Positions 26,434-35,150 are shown, numbered from the stretch's first letter. The stretch: 64,000 bases of DNA from Alkalicoccobacillus murimartini (GCF_030813245.1 NZ_JAUSUA010000002.1:620001-684000), one strand, 5' to 3'. Notes: generated by a model not told the origin, from the sequence alone. A program made the numbers and translations.

Positions 26434-27060
26434 TTATGATGTCGGTCGGGCCATTGCATATGTTTTGCCTAAAGAGGCATAATCATGACCAGCTAACCGG
26501 GCTACTGGCCTTAATTTTTCAACAGATATATACCCAGCCTCTGCATCATATACACCCTCTGAGATATGATAACACACTACTTTTGCAAGGATCAGATCAT
26601 TCACAACCGTCCCTTGGTCATTCTTAATTGTAATATGTTCATGTAACACACATTCGTAGCGGATTTTCGCTTCTAGTATGCCCGGAACTTCAATCATTTC
26701 ACTTGGTTTTACATGGAATTTCGTTAATTCAAGCTCACTTTGGTTTGGCTTTAGTGGTGCTGCCGTTTCGTTAATATCTTCAATCATCTCTTCAGTAGAG
26801 ACATGAATCACCAATTCTTTGTATTGAAGAATATTACGTGCTGTATCTTTCATCTCACCATTAGATCTAGATATAGAAACAGATAGTAAAGGTGGATCTG
26901 CTGACACAACATTAAAGAAACTAAAAGGAGCCGCATTTACGACCCCTGAGTCTTCCGTTGATAAAGTTGTAACAAACGCAATGGGTCTTGGGACAACGGA
27001 CCCTGAAAGTAATTTGTAATGCTCTTTCACAGACAAATCAGTTGCTGACAATATATGCAT
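26434..27060 (-). CDS. Flavin reductase-like FMN-binding split-barrel protein
   Basis: This 208-residue protein matches the flavin_reduct family: SGSVVPRPIAFVTTLSTED near the N terminus, NAAPFSFFNVVSADPPLLSVS (the conserved FMN-contacting strand region) and a HISEGVYD region late in the fold. Such proteins bind FMN and act as flavin reductases or related oxidoreductases; the substrate is unassigned. ATG 27060 follows GGAG. Its nearest same-strand neighbour, a membrane-anchored unknown, is 57 bp upstream. Confidence 0.82.
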   Translation of the reverse strand: MHILSATDLSVKEHYKLLSGSVVPRPIAFVTTLSTEDSGVVNAAPFSFFNVVSADPPLLSVSISRSNGEMKDTARNILQYKELVIHVSTEEMIEDINETAAPLKPNQSELELTKFHVKPSEMIEVPGILEAKIRYECVLHEHITIKNDQGTVVNDLILAKVVCYHISEGVYDAEAGYISVEKLRPVARLAGHDYASLGKTYAMARPTS

Positions 27061-27117
27061 ATTCTTTGCTCCTTTTTTTATGCTTTTTCATAGCTTATAC
27101 TTGCTTCACTACCGCAA

Positions 27118-27735
27118 CTATTCTTCGTTTGATCTTAACTCACTTATATATTGATACACCTTATTAATTTCTTCTTCTGAACCATAGGCATACGTAACAT
27201 TCCAAATCTTATCTACATCAGTGTCGTTTAATTCTGCATCTATATCATGAAAAATACGATGAAGATAACGGACCGACATCTCATTTGTATGTTCTTCGGA
27301 AACGTTAATTAATGCTTCTGCATTTTTTAAATCATTCACAGCTTCAGACGGAGCAAGTCCGTGCTCTTTGAGCCATTGTACATCCTTTTTTAACTCTCTC
27401 CACTTCTCCTTTTCAGAAAGTTCGGAGTGATCAAGCCTCTCTACACCGCCCCAACCAGCTAGGCTGTTTAAATAATCATGCTGCTTCTTAAATAATTCTT
27501 TAACCGTCTCCTCTTCTCCTTCTTGAAAAGCAATTCGTTTATCAGAAACTTCATAATCGATGATTCCTTCAGCCGCATCTGTTTTCGTCCCCAATTCTCT
27601 TGTCGAGACTTCCTTCTCTTGCTGACTACGATCTGATGAAAATAAACTACCGCGTTCTGAAAAACCTATATATGCGATTGCAACTCCAGCTAATAAAATT
27701 AGGACTGTGGATATAATAGAAATTCTCTTCAACAA
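27118..27735 (-). CDS. Membrane-anchored protein of unknown function
   Basis: This 205-residue protein begins with a basic segment and one hydrophobic helix (ISTVLILLAGVAIAYIGF, about 8-25), so it is probably anchored with the rest outside the membrane. The remainder is acidic and mostly helical (VKELFKKQHDYLNSLAGWGG; SVRYLHRIFHDIDAELND). It recalls Bacillaceae DUF6241-type proteins, but that assignment is from memory and weak. The start is TTG preceded by AGGGG at 10 bp. No enzymatic motif is visible. Confidence 0.6.
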   Translation of the reverse strand: MLKRISIISTVLILLAGVAIAYIGFSERGSLFSSDRSQQEKEVSTRELGTKTDAAEGIIDYEVSDKRIAFQEGEEETVKELFKKQHDYLNSLAGWGGVERLDHSELSEKEKWRELKKDVQWLKEHGLAPSEAVNDLKNAEALINVSEEHTNEMSVRYLHRIFHDIDAELNDTDVDKIWNVTYAYGSEEEINKVYQYISELRSNEE

Positions 27736-27837
27736 TAGATTTCATCCCCTTAAACTAATGAAAAAGTATTGTATCAAAGGTAACATAAACCCCAGGTTCC
27801 TCCTATCTAAAGTTGTATATCTTTAGAAAAATGTAAC

Positions 27838-27885
27838 AAAAAAAGGCGGGAAATAGTCCTATGGTAGAACTACACGCCTTTTTTC
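27838..27885 (-). terminator. Terminator of the SDR gene
   Basis: Minus-strand stem AAAAGGCG ... CCCGCCTTTTTTT with an inner TAGT / ACTA pairing; T-run present on the minus strand. Confidence 0.8.
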
Positions 27886-27890
27886 ATTTT

Positions 27891-28679
27891 CTATATAGCT
27901 CTAATCATGCCACCATCCACTAATATCGATGTTCCAGTCATGTAACTAGAAGCATCTGATGCTAAAAATGTGACCACATTAGCAAATTCCTCTGGCTTAC
28001 CGTAACGCCCTAATGGAATATTCTTTCTTGCCTGTTCTGCAACCTCTTCGGTTGAAATGCCTTGCTTTTCTGCTTTTAATTGATCCAGGTGTGCTACTCG
28101 ATCCGTTGAAATACGGCCTGGTGATACGGTATGTACTAAGATCCCGTATGGAGCTAACTCCTCAGCTAGACTTTTCGCTAATCCTTGAATACCCATTCTG
28201 AATGTGTTGGATAAGATCAAGTTAGGAATTGGCTGCTTAACAGAGGACGACGCAATATTAAGGATACGTCCCCCTTTTTTCTTAAGATCAGGCAATACCT
28301 CACGAATGAGTCGAATATAACTTAGTAAGTTTAGTTGAAAAGCCTGTTCCCAATCCTCATCTGAGAACTGCTCAAACCCTCCACCAGGAGGACCACCTGC
28401 ATTATTAACAAGAATATCGATGGCACCGAACGCTTGCCTTGTTTTTTCGGCTAGCAGCTTAATCTCTTCTGCCTTCGTAATATCGCATGCAAAATACTCA
28501 ACACGGCCTCCACCTTCTATTTCAAGAAGCTCTTCTTTTACTTTAGCCAATTTCTCTGCATCTCTGCTCGAGATCATGACATCTACCCCTTCTTTAACAA
28601 ACTGGGTAGCAACCGCCTTTCCTAGCCCTTGGCTAGATGCAATCACTAAAGCTGATTTCCCTTTCAAATGTAGATCCAT
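27891..28679 (-). CDS. SDR-family oxidoreductase with altered catalytic YxxxK
   Basis: This 262-residue protein is a classical-type short-chain dehydrogenase by length and fold: cofactor motif SSQGLGKA (variant of TGxxxGxG), SSRD for NADP(H) preference, NNAGGPPGG, ILNIASSS with the catalytic-position Ser, and C-terminal MTGTSILVDGG. The usual YxxxK is absent: the aligned stretch reads LSNTFRMGIQGLAKSLA, giving Ser and Arg where Tyr and Lys normally stand. A known SDR subgroup has such SNxxR changes. It may be a reductase with another chemistry or a non-catalytic member. The start has GGAGGCG upstream. Confidence 0.82.
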   Translation of the reverse strand: MDLHLKGKSALVIASSQGLGKAVATQFVKEGVDVMISSRDAEKLAKVKEELLEIEGGGRVEYFACDITKAEEIKLLAEKTRQAFGAIDILVNNAGGPPGGGFEQFSDEDWEQAFQLNLLSYIRLIREVLPDLKKKGGRILNIASSSVKQPIPNLILSNTFRMGIQGLAKSLAEELAPYGILVHTVSPGRISTDRVAHLDQLKAEKQGISTEEVAEQARKNIPLGRYGKPEEFANVVTFLASDASSYMTGTSILVDGGMIRAI

Positions 28680-28847
28680 TTTCTTTCGCCTCCATTATTT
28701 AGACTGATTTACTCTGTATTTTGACCAACTATTTATAAAAAGGCAAATGATAAACTTTATTGTTCACAATGGTTTCGGTATGATGAGCACGGGGTATATA
28801 GAACTACGACTTGTTTATCATTAAGTAGAAACCGGAGGATTACGAAC

Positions 28848-29753
28848 TTGCACAAATCAATGAATGAAGTGAATGATGAGTTGGTTGTAAATTCACTCGA
28901 AAACAACCTCGCCATTATTCGATTTGATTTAAATCGTCGTGTCGCATATGTAAATGACATCTTTGCCCAAACAATGGGTTATAAAGTGGATGAAATGATA
29001 GGGATGCACCATAAACATTTTTGTTTCCCTGAATTTAGTAACAGCTATAGTTATGAAGAATTTTGGAATGGCCTGCTATCTGGTAAGAGTTTTCAAGATA
29101 AGATTCTTCGAAAGAATGCAAAAGGTGAAGAATTATGGTTAGAAGCAACCTACATGGCTGTTTTTGATATAAAAGGACAAGTAGTCGGCATTTCAAAAGT
29201 TGCCACTGATATTACAAAGCGCCAAACAAAGATTACGTCTTTTGGTGAAAGTCTTCAAGGTATGTCTGAGCGATTAAACGAACGTGCTGAAGCAGGAATT
29301 GGACGAAGCCAAGAGCTCTTAGCAAGCATTAATCAAATTGCCGACCTATCCACACAAAATACAGATACTCTTACAGAGCTGCAAAAGAAGGCAGAGTCCA
29401 TTCAAGGCATCACAAAAACGATTCAAGGTTTTGCCTCTCAAACAAACCTTCTCGCATTAAATGCCGCCATTGAGGCCGCTCGCGCTGGCGAACACGGTCG
29501 AGGTTTTGACGTCGTTGCAAAGGAAGTACGCAAGCTATCTAAACAAATTGAACAATCCATTATTGAAATAAGTGATAGTATCGCATCCATTACCAAAGAA
29601 GTGAACACCATTGCAACTGGTACCATGCAAGCTAAAGAACATGCTATCCGTAATCAAACTCAAGTTCATGTAACACTAGATGATTTCAAAATAATTTCTG
29701 CAGATGCTGCAAGCCTCGATGCAGAGACAAAGGAATTCAAACAAGTTATATAG
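28848..29753 (+). CDS. Soluble PAS-domain methyl-accepting chemotaxis protein
   Basis: This 301-residue protein lacks transmembrane helices. A PAS domain (about 20-125; LDGRV-like [20 protein letters not shown], then the PAC segment [19 protein letters not shown]) is followed by a short signalling domain with hairpin tip [20 protein letters not shown]. The signalling domain is about 170 residues, shorter than in transmembrane receptors, as in other cytosolic Aer2/PAS-type receptors. It probably senses redox or a small ligand. The start is TTG with GGAGG 9 bp upstream. It is divergent from the SDR gene. Confidence 0.87.
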   Translation: MHKSMNEVNDELVVNSLENNLAIIRFDLNRRVAYVNDIFAQTMGYKVDEMIGMHHKHFCFPEFSNSYSYEEFWNGLLSGKSFQDKILRKNAKGEELWLEATYMAVFDIKGQVVGISKVATDITKRQTKITSFGESLQGMSERLNERAEAGIGRSQELLASINQIADLSTQNTDTLTELQKKAESIQGITKTIQGFASQTNLLALNAAIEAARAGEHGRGFDVVAKEVRKLSKQIEQSIIEISDSIASITKEVNTIATGTMQAKEHAIRNQTQVHVTLDDFKIISADAASLDAETKEFKQVI

Positions 29754-29770
29754 TCTAGCGAATCATCACT

Positions 29771-29805
29771 CCGGAGAGTAGGAGATCTCTCTGGATTTTT
29801 GTTGT
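29771..29805 (+). terminator. Terminator of the PAS chemoreceptor gene
   Basis: TCCGGAGAG / CTCTCTGGA stem (one G-T pair) with an 8-base loop is followed by TTTTTGTTG. Confidence 0.75.
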
Positions 29806-29837
29806 GTCTTGATTTGATTTAAATAATTACTTATCGG

Positions 29838-29876
29838 AATAATCTGGAATGTATATTTTACTTTTTTCAGATTATT
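29838..29876. promoter_or_regulatory. Inverted repeat upstream of the MetE-C-like gene, possible operator
   Basis: Nine-base perfect arms AATAATCTG (29838-29846) and CAGATTATT (29868-29876) are separated by 21 bp, about 40 bp before the start codon. It could be an operator or a leader hairpin. The short leader is not an S-box: the gap is too small and the conserved blocks are missing. Confidence 0.3.
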
Positions 29877-29916
29877 TGATACTATTCACTTTATTATAAT
29901 AAAGAGGTGAGTGGTC

Positions 29917-31038
29917 ATGGGAGAACAAGAGGCGTATACACATAGTAGAAAAACGGCACCATTTCGAGCAGATCAAGTAGGTAGCTTATTAAGGACAGAT
30001 GTCATTAAGACAGCTCGCCTCAAACAAGCAGCTGGAGAGATCACACCTGATCACCTTAGAGAGATTGAAAACGATGAAATCATTCGAATTGTTGAGAAGC
30101 AAAAAGAAACAGGTATACAGGTTGTAACGGATGGTGAGTTTCGCCGTGCGTGGTGGCACTTTGATTTTTTAGAAGGTCTTGATGGCGTAGAAGCTTTCTC
30201 GGCAAATTCAGGTATTCAGTTCAAAGGAGTAACCACAAAAGCAAGAGGTATTAAAGTAAGCAGTAAGCTAGACTTTACTAGCCATTCGATGCTTAAAGAT
30301 TATGCATTCCTTGATAGCATTAAAGGTTCACATACAGCAAAAATGACCATTCCTAGTCCCAATATGCTTCATTTTAGAGGGCAAATTGATCCCGCTGTTT
30401 ACTCAGATGATGACGAATTCTTTCACGATCTTGCTCAGGCCTACAAAAAAGCGATAAAAGCATTTTATGACGCTGGTTGTCGTTATCTTCAATTAGACGA
30501 CACAGCATGGGCTGTATTCTTTTCTGAAGCAGGCGAAGAACAAATTCGAGCAAAAGGGTACACACCAGAAACATTGCGTGAACGCTTTGCACGTAGTATT
30601 AATGAAGCGGTTGCCGACAAGCCAAGTGACATGGTCATCACGATGCATATCTGCCGTGGGAATTTCAAATCTTCATGGACCGCGGAAGGTAGCTATGACG
30701 GGGCATCTGAAACGATTTTCGATGGCCTAGATTTAGACGGCTTGTTCCTTGAATACGATGACAATCGTTCAGGATCATTTGATGCACTACGTTATGTCAA
30801 ACGTCCAAACCTTCAGTTGGTCCTTGGATTAGTCACCTCTAAATTTGGTGAGCTTGAAGATCCGGATACCATCAAACGTCGTATTGATGAAGCATCAAAG
30901 TTTGTTAACTTAGACCAGCTTTGTCTGAGTCCTCAATGTGGATTCGCCTCAACAGAAGAAGGAAATCTACTAACTGAAGATCAACAATGGGAAAAGTTAA
31001 AGCACGTTGTTCGAATTGCAGAAGATGTTTGGAAATAA
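29917..31038 (+). CDS. MetE C-terminal-like methyltransferase (YxjG/YxjH type)
   Basis: The 373-residue product is a stand-alone catalytic domain of cobalamin-independent methionine synthase. Zinc ligands are visible: TMHICRGN (His-x-Cys) and LSPQCGFAST (third Cys); FRADQVGSLLR and VTDGEFRRAWWHFDF are typical of the YxjG/YxjH subgroup. It lacks the N-terminal half of MetE and probably uses another methyl donor to methylate homocysteine or a related thiol. ATG 29917 has GAGGTGA at 6 bp; the in-frame GTG at 29911 overlaps that site. Confidence 0.87.
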   Translation: MGEQEAYTHSRKTAPFRADQVGSLLRTDVIKTARLKQAAGEITPDHLREIENDEIIRIVEKQKETGIQVVTDGEFRRAWWHFDFLEGLDGVEAFSANSGIQFKGVTTKARGIKVSSKLDFTSHSMLKDYAFLDSIKGSHTAKMTIPSPNMLHFRGQIDPAVYSDDDEFFHDLAQAYKKAIKAFYDAGCRYLQLDDTAWAVFFSEAGEEQIRAKGYTPETLRERFARSINEAVADKPSDMVITMHICRGNFKSSWTAEGSYDGASETIFDGLDLDGLFLEYDDNRSGSFDALRYVKRPNLQLVLGLVTSKFGELEDPDTIKRRIDEASKFVNLDQLCLSPQCGFASTEEGNLLTEDQQWEKLKHVVRIAEDVWK

Positions 31039-31048
31039 TTATTGCGGA

Positions 31049-31088
31049 AACGACTCGCTCTCCACTGATGGTGTGCGAGTCTTTTTTA
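31049..31088 (+). terminator. Terminator of the MetE-C-like gene
   Basis: GACTCGC (31050) and GCGAGTC arms, 16-base loop, then TTTTTT. It ends directly before the ribosome site of the next gene. Confidence 0.85.
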
Positions 31089-31100
31089 GGCAGGGGGACA

Positions 31101-31577
31101 ATGATGAAACATGTTATGAAAAGATCTGACTTAATGAGTAAAGAGGATATTTGGAATGCTGTTCTCTCTGTACTAGGCGAGTATGACTTTCCTACTGATA
31201 ACTCAGCTGTTAATGATCTGCTTATTATTTCTCAATATTATTCTGAATTAGAAAGTGGAGGTCATGAAAGCTTATTAAACTGGACCTCAGAGTACATTGA
31301 AGAAGTGGGGATTTCTAGTTATCTGAACGACCTTATCCGATGTCTTGAAACCATCGGAGCGCACGATTATGCTAAGATCGAGAAACAGTACGGTGAAGAA
31401 ATGTGGAGGTTATTTAAAGCTTCAGAAGAAGACGAACGTGTCACAGAAGAGTTTTATCAAGTCATTGAGGCTGCAGACCAAGCTTATCATAAGCTAAATA
31501 GCAAATTAGAAAATGTAATAGAGACGTATTTTCTGAAAACATATACTCAATTGATAGAAATAAATGAGGATGAATGA
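31101..31577 (+). CDS. DMP19-like (DUF4375) small acidic protein
   Basis: The 158-residue product is acidic and helical. GGHESLLNWTSEYIEEVGIS and the later LIRCLETIGAHDYAKI resemble the DUF4375/DMP19 family, where a Gly-rich start precedes a helix with a conserved IGA segment; DYAKI and LNSKLENVIETYFLKTY follow. Neisseria DMP19 mimics DNA and binds a repressor; most relatives are uncharacterised. Assignment is by pattern from memory. Two tandem ATGs follow GGGGG. The gene lies between a terminator and a dispersed repeat. Confidence 0.55.
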   Translation: MMKHVMKRSDLMSKEDIWNAVLSVLGEYDFPTDNSAVNDLLIISQYYSELESGGHESLLNWTSEYIEEVGISSYLNDLIRCLETIGAHDYAKIEKQYGEEMWRLFKASEEDERVTEEFYQVIEAADQAYHKLNSKLENVIETYFLKTYTQLIEINEDE

Positions 31578-31594
31578 GAGTCTCTAAGACAGTG

Positions 31595-31754
31595 CTTTTT
31601 TTTGTCCAATAATAAGAGTAGAAAAAAACATTGGACATACAACTTCGCACCCTCAGGAGGCTAGTCTGTCCAATGCTGTTTTAAGCTAATCAGTGAGCAG
31701 AGTTGTGTCACTTACAGGTTAGCGAGATATTACTGTAGCTACGCGATTCTGTTT
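31595..31754. repeat. Dispersed intergenic repeat, copy 2
   Basis: After a T-run the segment reads GTCCAATAATAAGAGTAG, then a hairpin with perfect arms CATTGGACA (31629-31637) and TGTCCAATG (31667-31675), then TTTAAGCTAATCAGT, ACTTACAGGTTAG and TTACTGTAGCTACGC. These blocks match copy 3 at 49.0 kb in order. The copy separates convergent genes. Confidence 0.75.
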
Positions 31755-32636
31755 TCATTCAACATAACGAATGATAAAAAAATCACGTTTATCCGATTCT
31801 GTTTTCATTACGCTAAACGTCTTCTCATCAATATAGTGTTGTATTTGATGACTCTCAACTGTTTGCTTAGGCGTTTCTAGTACAAACCCATCTAATCCTT
31901 CAATAACAGCACATTTTACATAGCGCTGAATTGACTCATTAAACCAATTCAAATTTTCTTGGACGGGTTGATCATTATCCCATGGCTTCGCTCCCCATAT
32001 CCGAGATCCTTGCTTAAATGAGGTATTCTCGAGATTCTTAGCGTTGCAATAATGGGATACAGATATCTCCGTCACTGGGTCTGAAGTTAACGCAAACCGA
32101 TTCTTATCCCTCTGTAAATTCTTCGTGAGAGTACTCTCTACATATTTGAGAAGGTTCGTTTCAAGTGCAGCCGCAAAATGAAATAAATGCTGATGAAAAA
32201 GCGCAAGCTGTTTACCAACAGACATCTGTTTCTCACTTTCCTTCATTGGTTTGTCCCCATCATAATGATTAATGATACGAGCTACACTGCCCGCCGTCTG
32301 AGATAATTGAAGAAAATGGTGTGATGCAGATCCTATTTCACCCGACAAATCCAGCTCGTGAATTAAAGCAGGCAGACCAAGCTCCGCGTATTCCTTTGTT
32401 AAATCCGTTGCAAACTGATTGGCTAAACAAGTCGAAATGATAAACACGTCGGCAAGCTCGCCACCTACTGTATCTGGGTCCTTCTCCTCCGTGAGCAGTA
32501 ACTCAGCCAATTCTCCAAGCTCTTCTGTCACCCTAGCGAGACCTGAAAGTGTGCGCCAGTATCCACCGAGATGGCGAATGGATTGATCAATCAGTACTTG
32601 ATAATCATGAATTGTATGTAACGTCCTATCTGTCAT
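31755..32636 (-). CDS. MazG-like nucleotide pyrophosphohydrolase domain protein with unassigned C-terminal domain
   Basis: In this 293-residue protein, residues about 15-80 match the MazG/all-alpha NTP pyrophosphatase fold: LARVTEELGELAELLL (EExxE) followed by GGELADVFI (ExxD), the four Mg-binding acids. A second helical segment (about 105-190) may be a degenerate repeat of the same fold. The C-terminal 100 residues (SDPVTEISVSHYCNA; SRIWGAKPWDNDQP; CAVIEGLDGFVLETPK) were not recognised. It could sanitise a modified nucleotide. The ATG follows AGGGGG. It is alone on its strand. Confidence 0.65.
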   Translation of the reverse strand: MTDRTLHTIHDYQVLIDQSIRHLGGYWRTLSGLARVTEELGELAELLLTEEKDPDTVGGELADVFIISTCLANQFATDLTKEYAELGLPALIHELDLSGEIGSASHHFLQLSQTAGSVARIINHYDGDKPMKESEKQMSVGKQLALFHQHLFHFAAALETNLLKYVESTLTKNLQRDKNRFALTSDPVTEISVSHYCNAKNLENTSFKQGSRIWGAKPWDNDQPVQENLNWFNESIQRYVKCAVIEGLDGFVLETPKQTVESHQIQHYIDEKTFSVMKTESDKRDFFIIRYVE

Positions 32637-32836
32637 TGTGACCCCCTACTGTTGCTCCGTTTCTCCACCCTAGTATACTAAATTTCTTCTTACTTGTAAT
32701 AGTTGTTCCATTTCGTATGTATCGTGAGCACCCACGTATTTTCTAGAAGGGCTACATCGATGGGTCTCAATATTTGCTTAATTTTCACTTCCGACATACA
32801 CTACTTTTATTGGAAAGAATCCGAGGAGGAACCCTT

Positions 32837-33535
32837 ATGAATATAGAAATTTGGTCTGACTTTGCTTGTCCATTTTGTTATATTGGAAAACGAAAATTAG
32901 AACAAGCTCTAGAGCAATTTGAGCATAAAGCTCAAGTGACCACAGAATTTAAAAGCTTTGAGCTCGATCCTAATGCTGCAAAGCATACTGATAAAAGTAT
33001 GGCCGAGTTACTTGCCGGTAAATACAAAATGCCTCTTCGACAGGCAGAGGCGATGACAGCTAATGTAGCGGCACAAGCTGCCGATGTTGGCCTTACGTAT
33101 CATTTTGATACTATGCAGCCTACTAATATGCTTGATGCCCATCGTTTGACTCACTATGCCAAAACACAAGGTAAGGCAAATGAACTGGCAGAACGCCTGC
33201 TTTATGCTTACTTTACCGAATCGAAGCACCTCTCTACTCCTGATACGTTGATTGAATTAGCAGGTGAAGTTGGTTTAGTAAAAGAAGAGGTTGCCAAGGT
33301 TTTAGAAAGCGATCAATTCGCGGACGCAGTCAAATACGACCATAATCAAGGAGTTCAGCTTGGTCTTCAGGGTGTCCCGTTTTTTGTCATTAATCAAAAG
33401 CATGTTGTCTCTGGTGCTCAACAATCCTCTGCTTTTCTTGAAGCACTCACTACTGCTTGGAATGAAGAAAAAGCTCAGAAGACATCAACAGAAAACACTG
33501 ATGATGCTTGTGCAGATGGCCTGTGTAAGTTTTGA
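32837..33535 (+). CDS. DsbA-family oxidoreductase, FrnE type
   Basis: The 232-residue product matches FrnE: IEIWSDFACPFCYIGKRKLE with the CPFC active site (residues 12-15), PTNMLDAHRLTHYA, and C-terminal GVQLGLQGVPFFVINQKHVV with the cis-Pro. It is cytosolic (no signal) and would act as a disulfide oxidoreductase or isomerase. FrnE has an extra helical insertion compared with DsbA, consistent with the length here. A second CxxxxC (CADGLC) near the end is unusual and may be a resolving pair. GAGGAGGA precedes the ATG. Confidence 0.85.
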   Translation: MNIEIWSDFACPFCYIGKRKLEQALEQFEHKAQVTTEFKSFELDPNAAKHTDKSMAELLAGKYKMPLRQAEAMTANVAAQAADVGLTYHFDTMQPTNMLDAHRLTHYAKTQGKANELAERLLYAYFTESKHLSTPDTLIELAGEVGLVKEEVAKVLESDQFADAVKYDHNQGVQLGLQGVPFFVINQKHVVSGAQQSSAFLEALTTAWNEEKAQKTSTENTDDACADGLCKF

Positions 33536-33540
33536 TCATA

Positions 33541-33588
33541 CAAAAAATCACCTGCTCCACAATCTAGTGGAGAACAGGTGATTTTTTT
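33541..33588. terminator. Bidirectional terminator between frnE-like and EIIC-like genes
   Basis: AAAATCACCTG-CTCCAC / GTGGAG-aa-CAGGTGATTTTTTT is a long stem with A and T flanks, shared by convergent genes. Confidence 0.9.
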
Positions 33589-33599
33589 CGTCAATGCTG

Positions 33600-35150
33600 C
33601 TACTTAGACTGGGAAGATTTGCTCCATTTATTGGCTACCATTGTAAACACAAATGCACTCACAAGTGAAGCCGCCATGGCTAGGATAAACCCTAGCACAT
33701 TATCAGAAAGCCCAGGTGCAGCAAATGATGGTACATATGCTGTTCCTCGTAAATTGAACATCCCCACAATGGCACCACCAATACCCGCTGATAGGAGTGC
33801 ACCAACAAACACAATCTTACTTGCGAACATAAATGGGTATGCAGATTCTACAAAGGTACCAAAAATCATATTGATTCCAAATGATGGTCCAGCAGCCGCT
33901 GCCTCCCCTCGACGTCTTGGGAAAAGTAGATTCGCCAGGTTAATTCCGGCGGCTACCATCACGAGACCTACCATATCTATCGCTCCAAGAAAACTAGTCC
34001 CTGTATTCTCCATTTCCAATAAGACAATGGGCAGAATCGCTGCATGATAGATGCCCGCAATAATTGCTGGCCATATTAACAATCCGGCGACAATTCCCGC
34101 CACAATCGGGTTAAAAGAAATCGTTGAATCAATGGCTAATCGAATCCAATCCCCCACCTGTAACGCAATTGGTCCAAGGACAAAGAAAACAAGAAGACCA
34201 GGAATAAGGCCACCAAACCCTCCTGCAATAATATTTACTGTTGTTGCAGGGAAGTTCAACTTCAAACATTTCGTGAATAAGTAAGGAACCATGTACCCTG
34301 CACCAATCCCGGCTAGTAGGCCACCAATAATTCCACCATCAACGGAAAGTAAGCCTGCAACAATGCCTGCAACAATAGACACTTCATCTAAGTCTGCTAT
34401 TTGTCTTGCTGCAATAACCGCTACCACAACAGGTAAGGCGCCTATTAGAATATCAAATACACTTCCGAGTGCTTCGAGTCCAGGTATTTTACTTAAAGCT
34501 AACACAATGGCAAGAGCAATAAATGCTGGAAGTGAGGAGGTCATAATGCCTCGCAAATTCACCTTTTGTCTTGTAGATTCAGTAGATTCAGATGTATTTA
34601 GCTTGGGACGGTATTTGCTTCCCCAATGCTTAGATAAGGATGTCACAAATCCAATCGCCCGTGTTTTGTTTGATGTGCCTGTTGTCCCAGATTGAGAAAT
34701 AATACGAGCACCCATCGAACCAATGGTTGCCATAGACGTTCCACCCGTACCAACTACAGGAATATTTGCTTTAGCTGCTGCTTCAACGGTTTGTTTGTTT
34801 GCTCCGGTTGGATCTGCACTCATGGCAATGAGTCCGTCAATTTCTCCGGCTTTGATCTGATTTGCTTGCTTTTGATCCCGCTCAGCTGCATATTCATTCA
34901 CTTCAAGTAATGTCCCTGAATATAACAGCTCTAATTCTTGCGCTTGCTCATCCCAACCAAATAGCTTAGCTGCCGAATGTGGTTTGACAGAGTCCATCGA
35001 TTGTTCTGTTGCAATAAATTGAATACCTTTCACTTCTATACCAGCTGCTTCAGCTTGAATATGAAGCTCTTTAATAAGCCGATCAGGTCGACTGCCTCCA
35101 AGGTTATAAAGATTTCCTCCACTACTAGCTATGATGATTACTCGTTTCAT
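33600..35150 (-). CDS. PTS EIIC-like membrane protein fused to a soluble N-terminal domain
   Basis: Residues about 205-510 of this 516-residue protein form a glycine-rich 9-10-helix membrane domain resembling fructose-type PTS EIIC (GGIIGGLLAGIGAGYMVPYL, AGLLIWPAIIAGIYHAAILP). Residues 1-190 form a soluble alpha/beta domain beginning MKRVIIIASSGGNLYNLGG, with GLIAMSADPTGANK and PVVGTGGTSMATIGS, unlike EIIB or EIIA, and no phosphorylatable Cys or His pattern was identified. No PTS enzyme genes lie near. Function is unknown; ligand transport coupled to the N-terminal domain is conceivable. GAGGG lies upstream of the ATG. Confidence 0.6.
   Translation of the reverse strand: MKRVIIIASSGGNLYNLGGSRPDRLIKELHIQAEAAGIEVKGIQFIATEQSMDSVKPHSAAKLFGWDEQAQELELLYSGTLLEVNEYAAERDQKQANQIKAGEIDGLIAMSADPTGANKQTVEAAAKANIPVVGTGGTSMATIGSMGARIISQSGTTGTSNKTRAIGFVTSLSKHWGSKYRPKLNTSESTESTRQKVNLRGIMTSSLPAFIALAIVLALSKIPGLEALGSVFDILIGALPVVVAVIAARQIADLDEVSIVAGIVAGLLSVDGGIIGGLLAGIGAGYMVPYLFTKCLKLNFPATTVNIIAGGFGGLIPGLLVFFVLGPIALQVGDWIRLAIDSTISFNPIVAGIVAGLLIWPAIIAGIYHAAILPIVLLEMENTGTSFLGAIDMVGLVMVAAGINLANLLFPRRRGEAAAAGPSFGINMIFGTFVESAYPFMFASKIVFVGALLSAGIGGAIVGMFNLRGTAYVPSFAAPGLSDNVLGFILAMAASLVSAFVFTMVANKWSKSSQSK

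Noticed and set aside
28757-28960. 67-codon minus-strand frame across the start of the PAS chemoreceptor
   Set aside because: It is antisense to a well-supported start and has no recognisable domain or ribosome site.
29755-29916. S-box (SAM) riboswitch before the MetE-C-like gene
   Set aside because: The leader is short and lacks the conserved S-box stems; only a simple 9-bp inverted repeat is present.
31600-31754. Considered a small non-coding RNA or CRISPR-like repeat
   Set aside because: Blocks recur elsewhere in the window in the same order but not as spaced direct repeats, so it is treated as a dispersed repeat; no promoter was seen.
33619-34695. Three consecutive plus-strand frames antisense to the EIIC-like gene
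   Set aside because: They mirror the low-complexity, Gly/Ala-rich membrane protein on the other strand (Pro/Ala/Ile-rich shadows) and lack ribosome sites.
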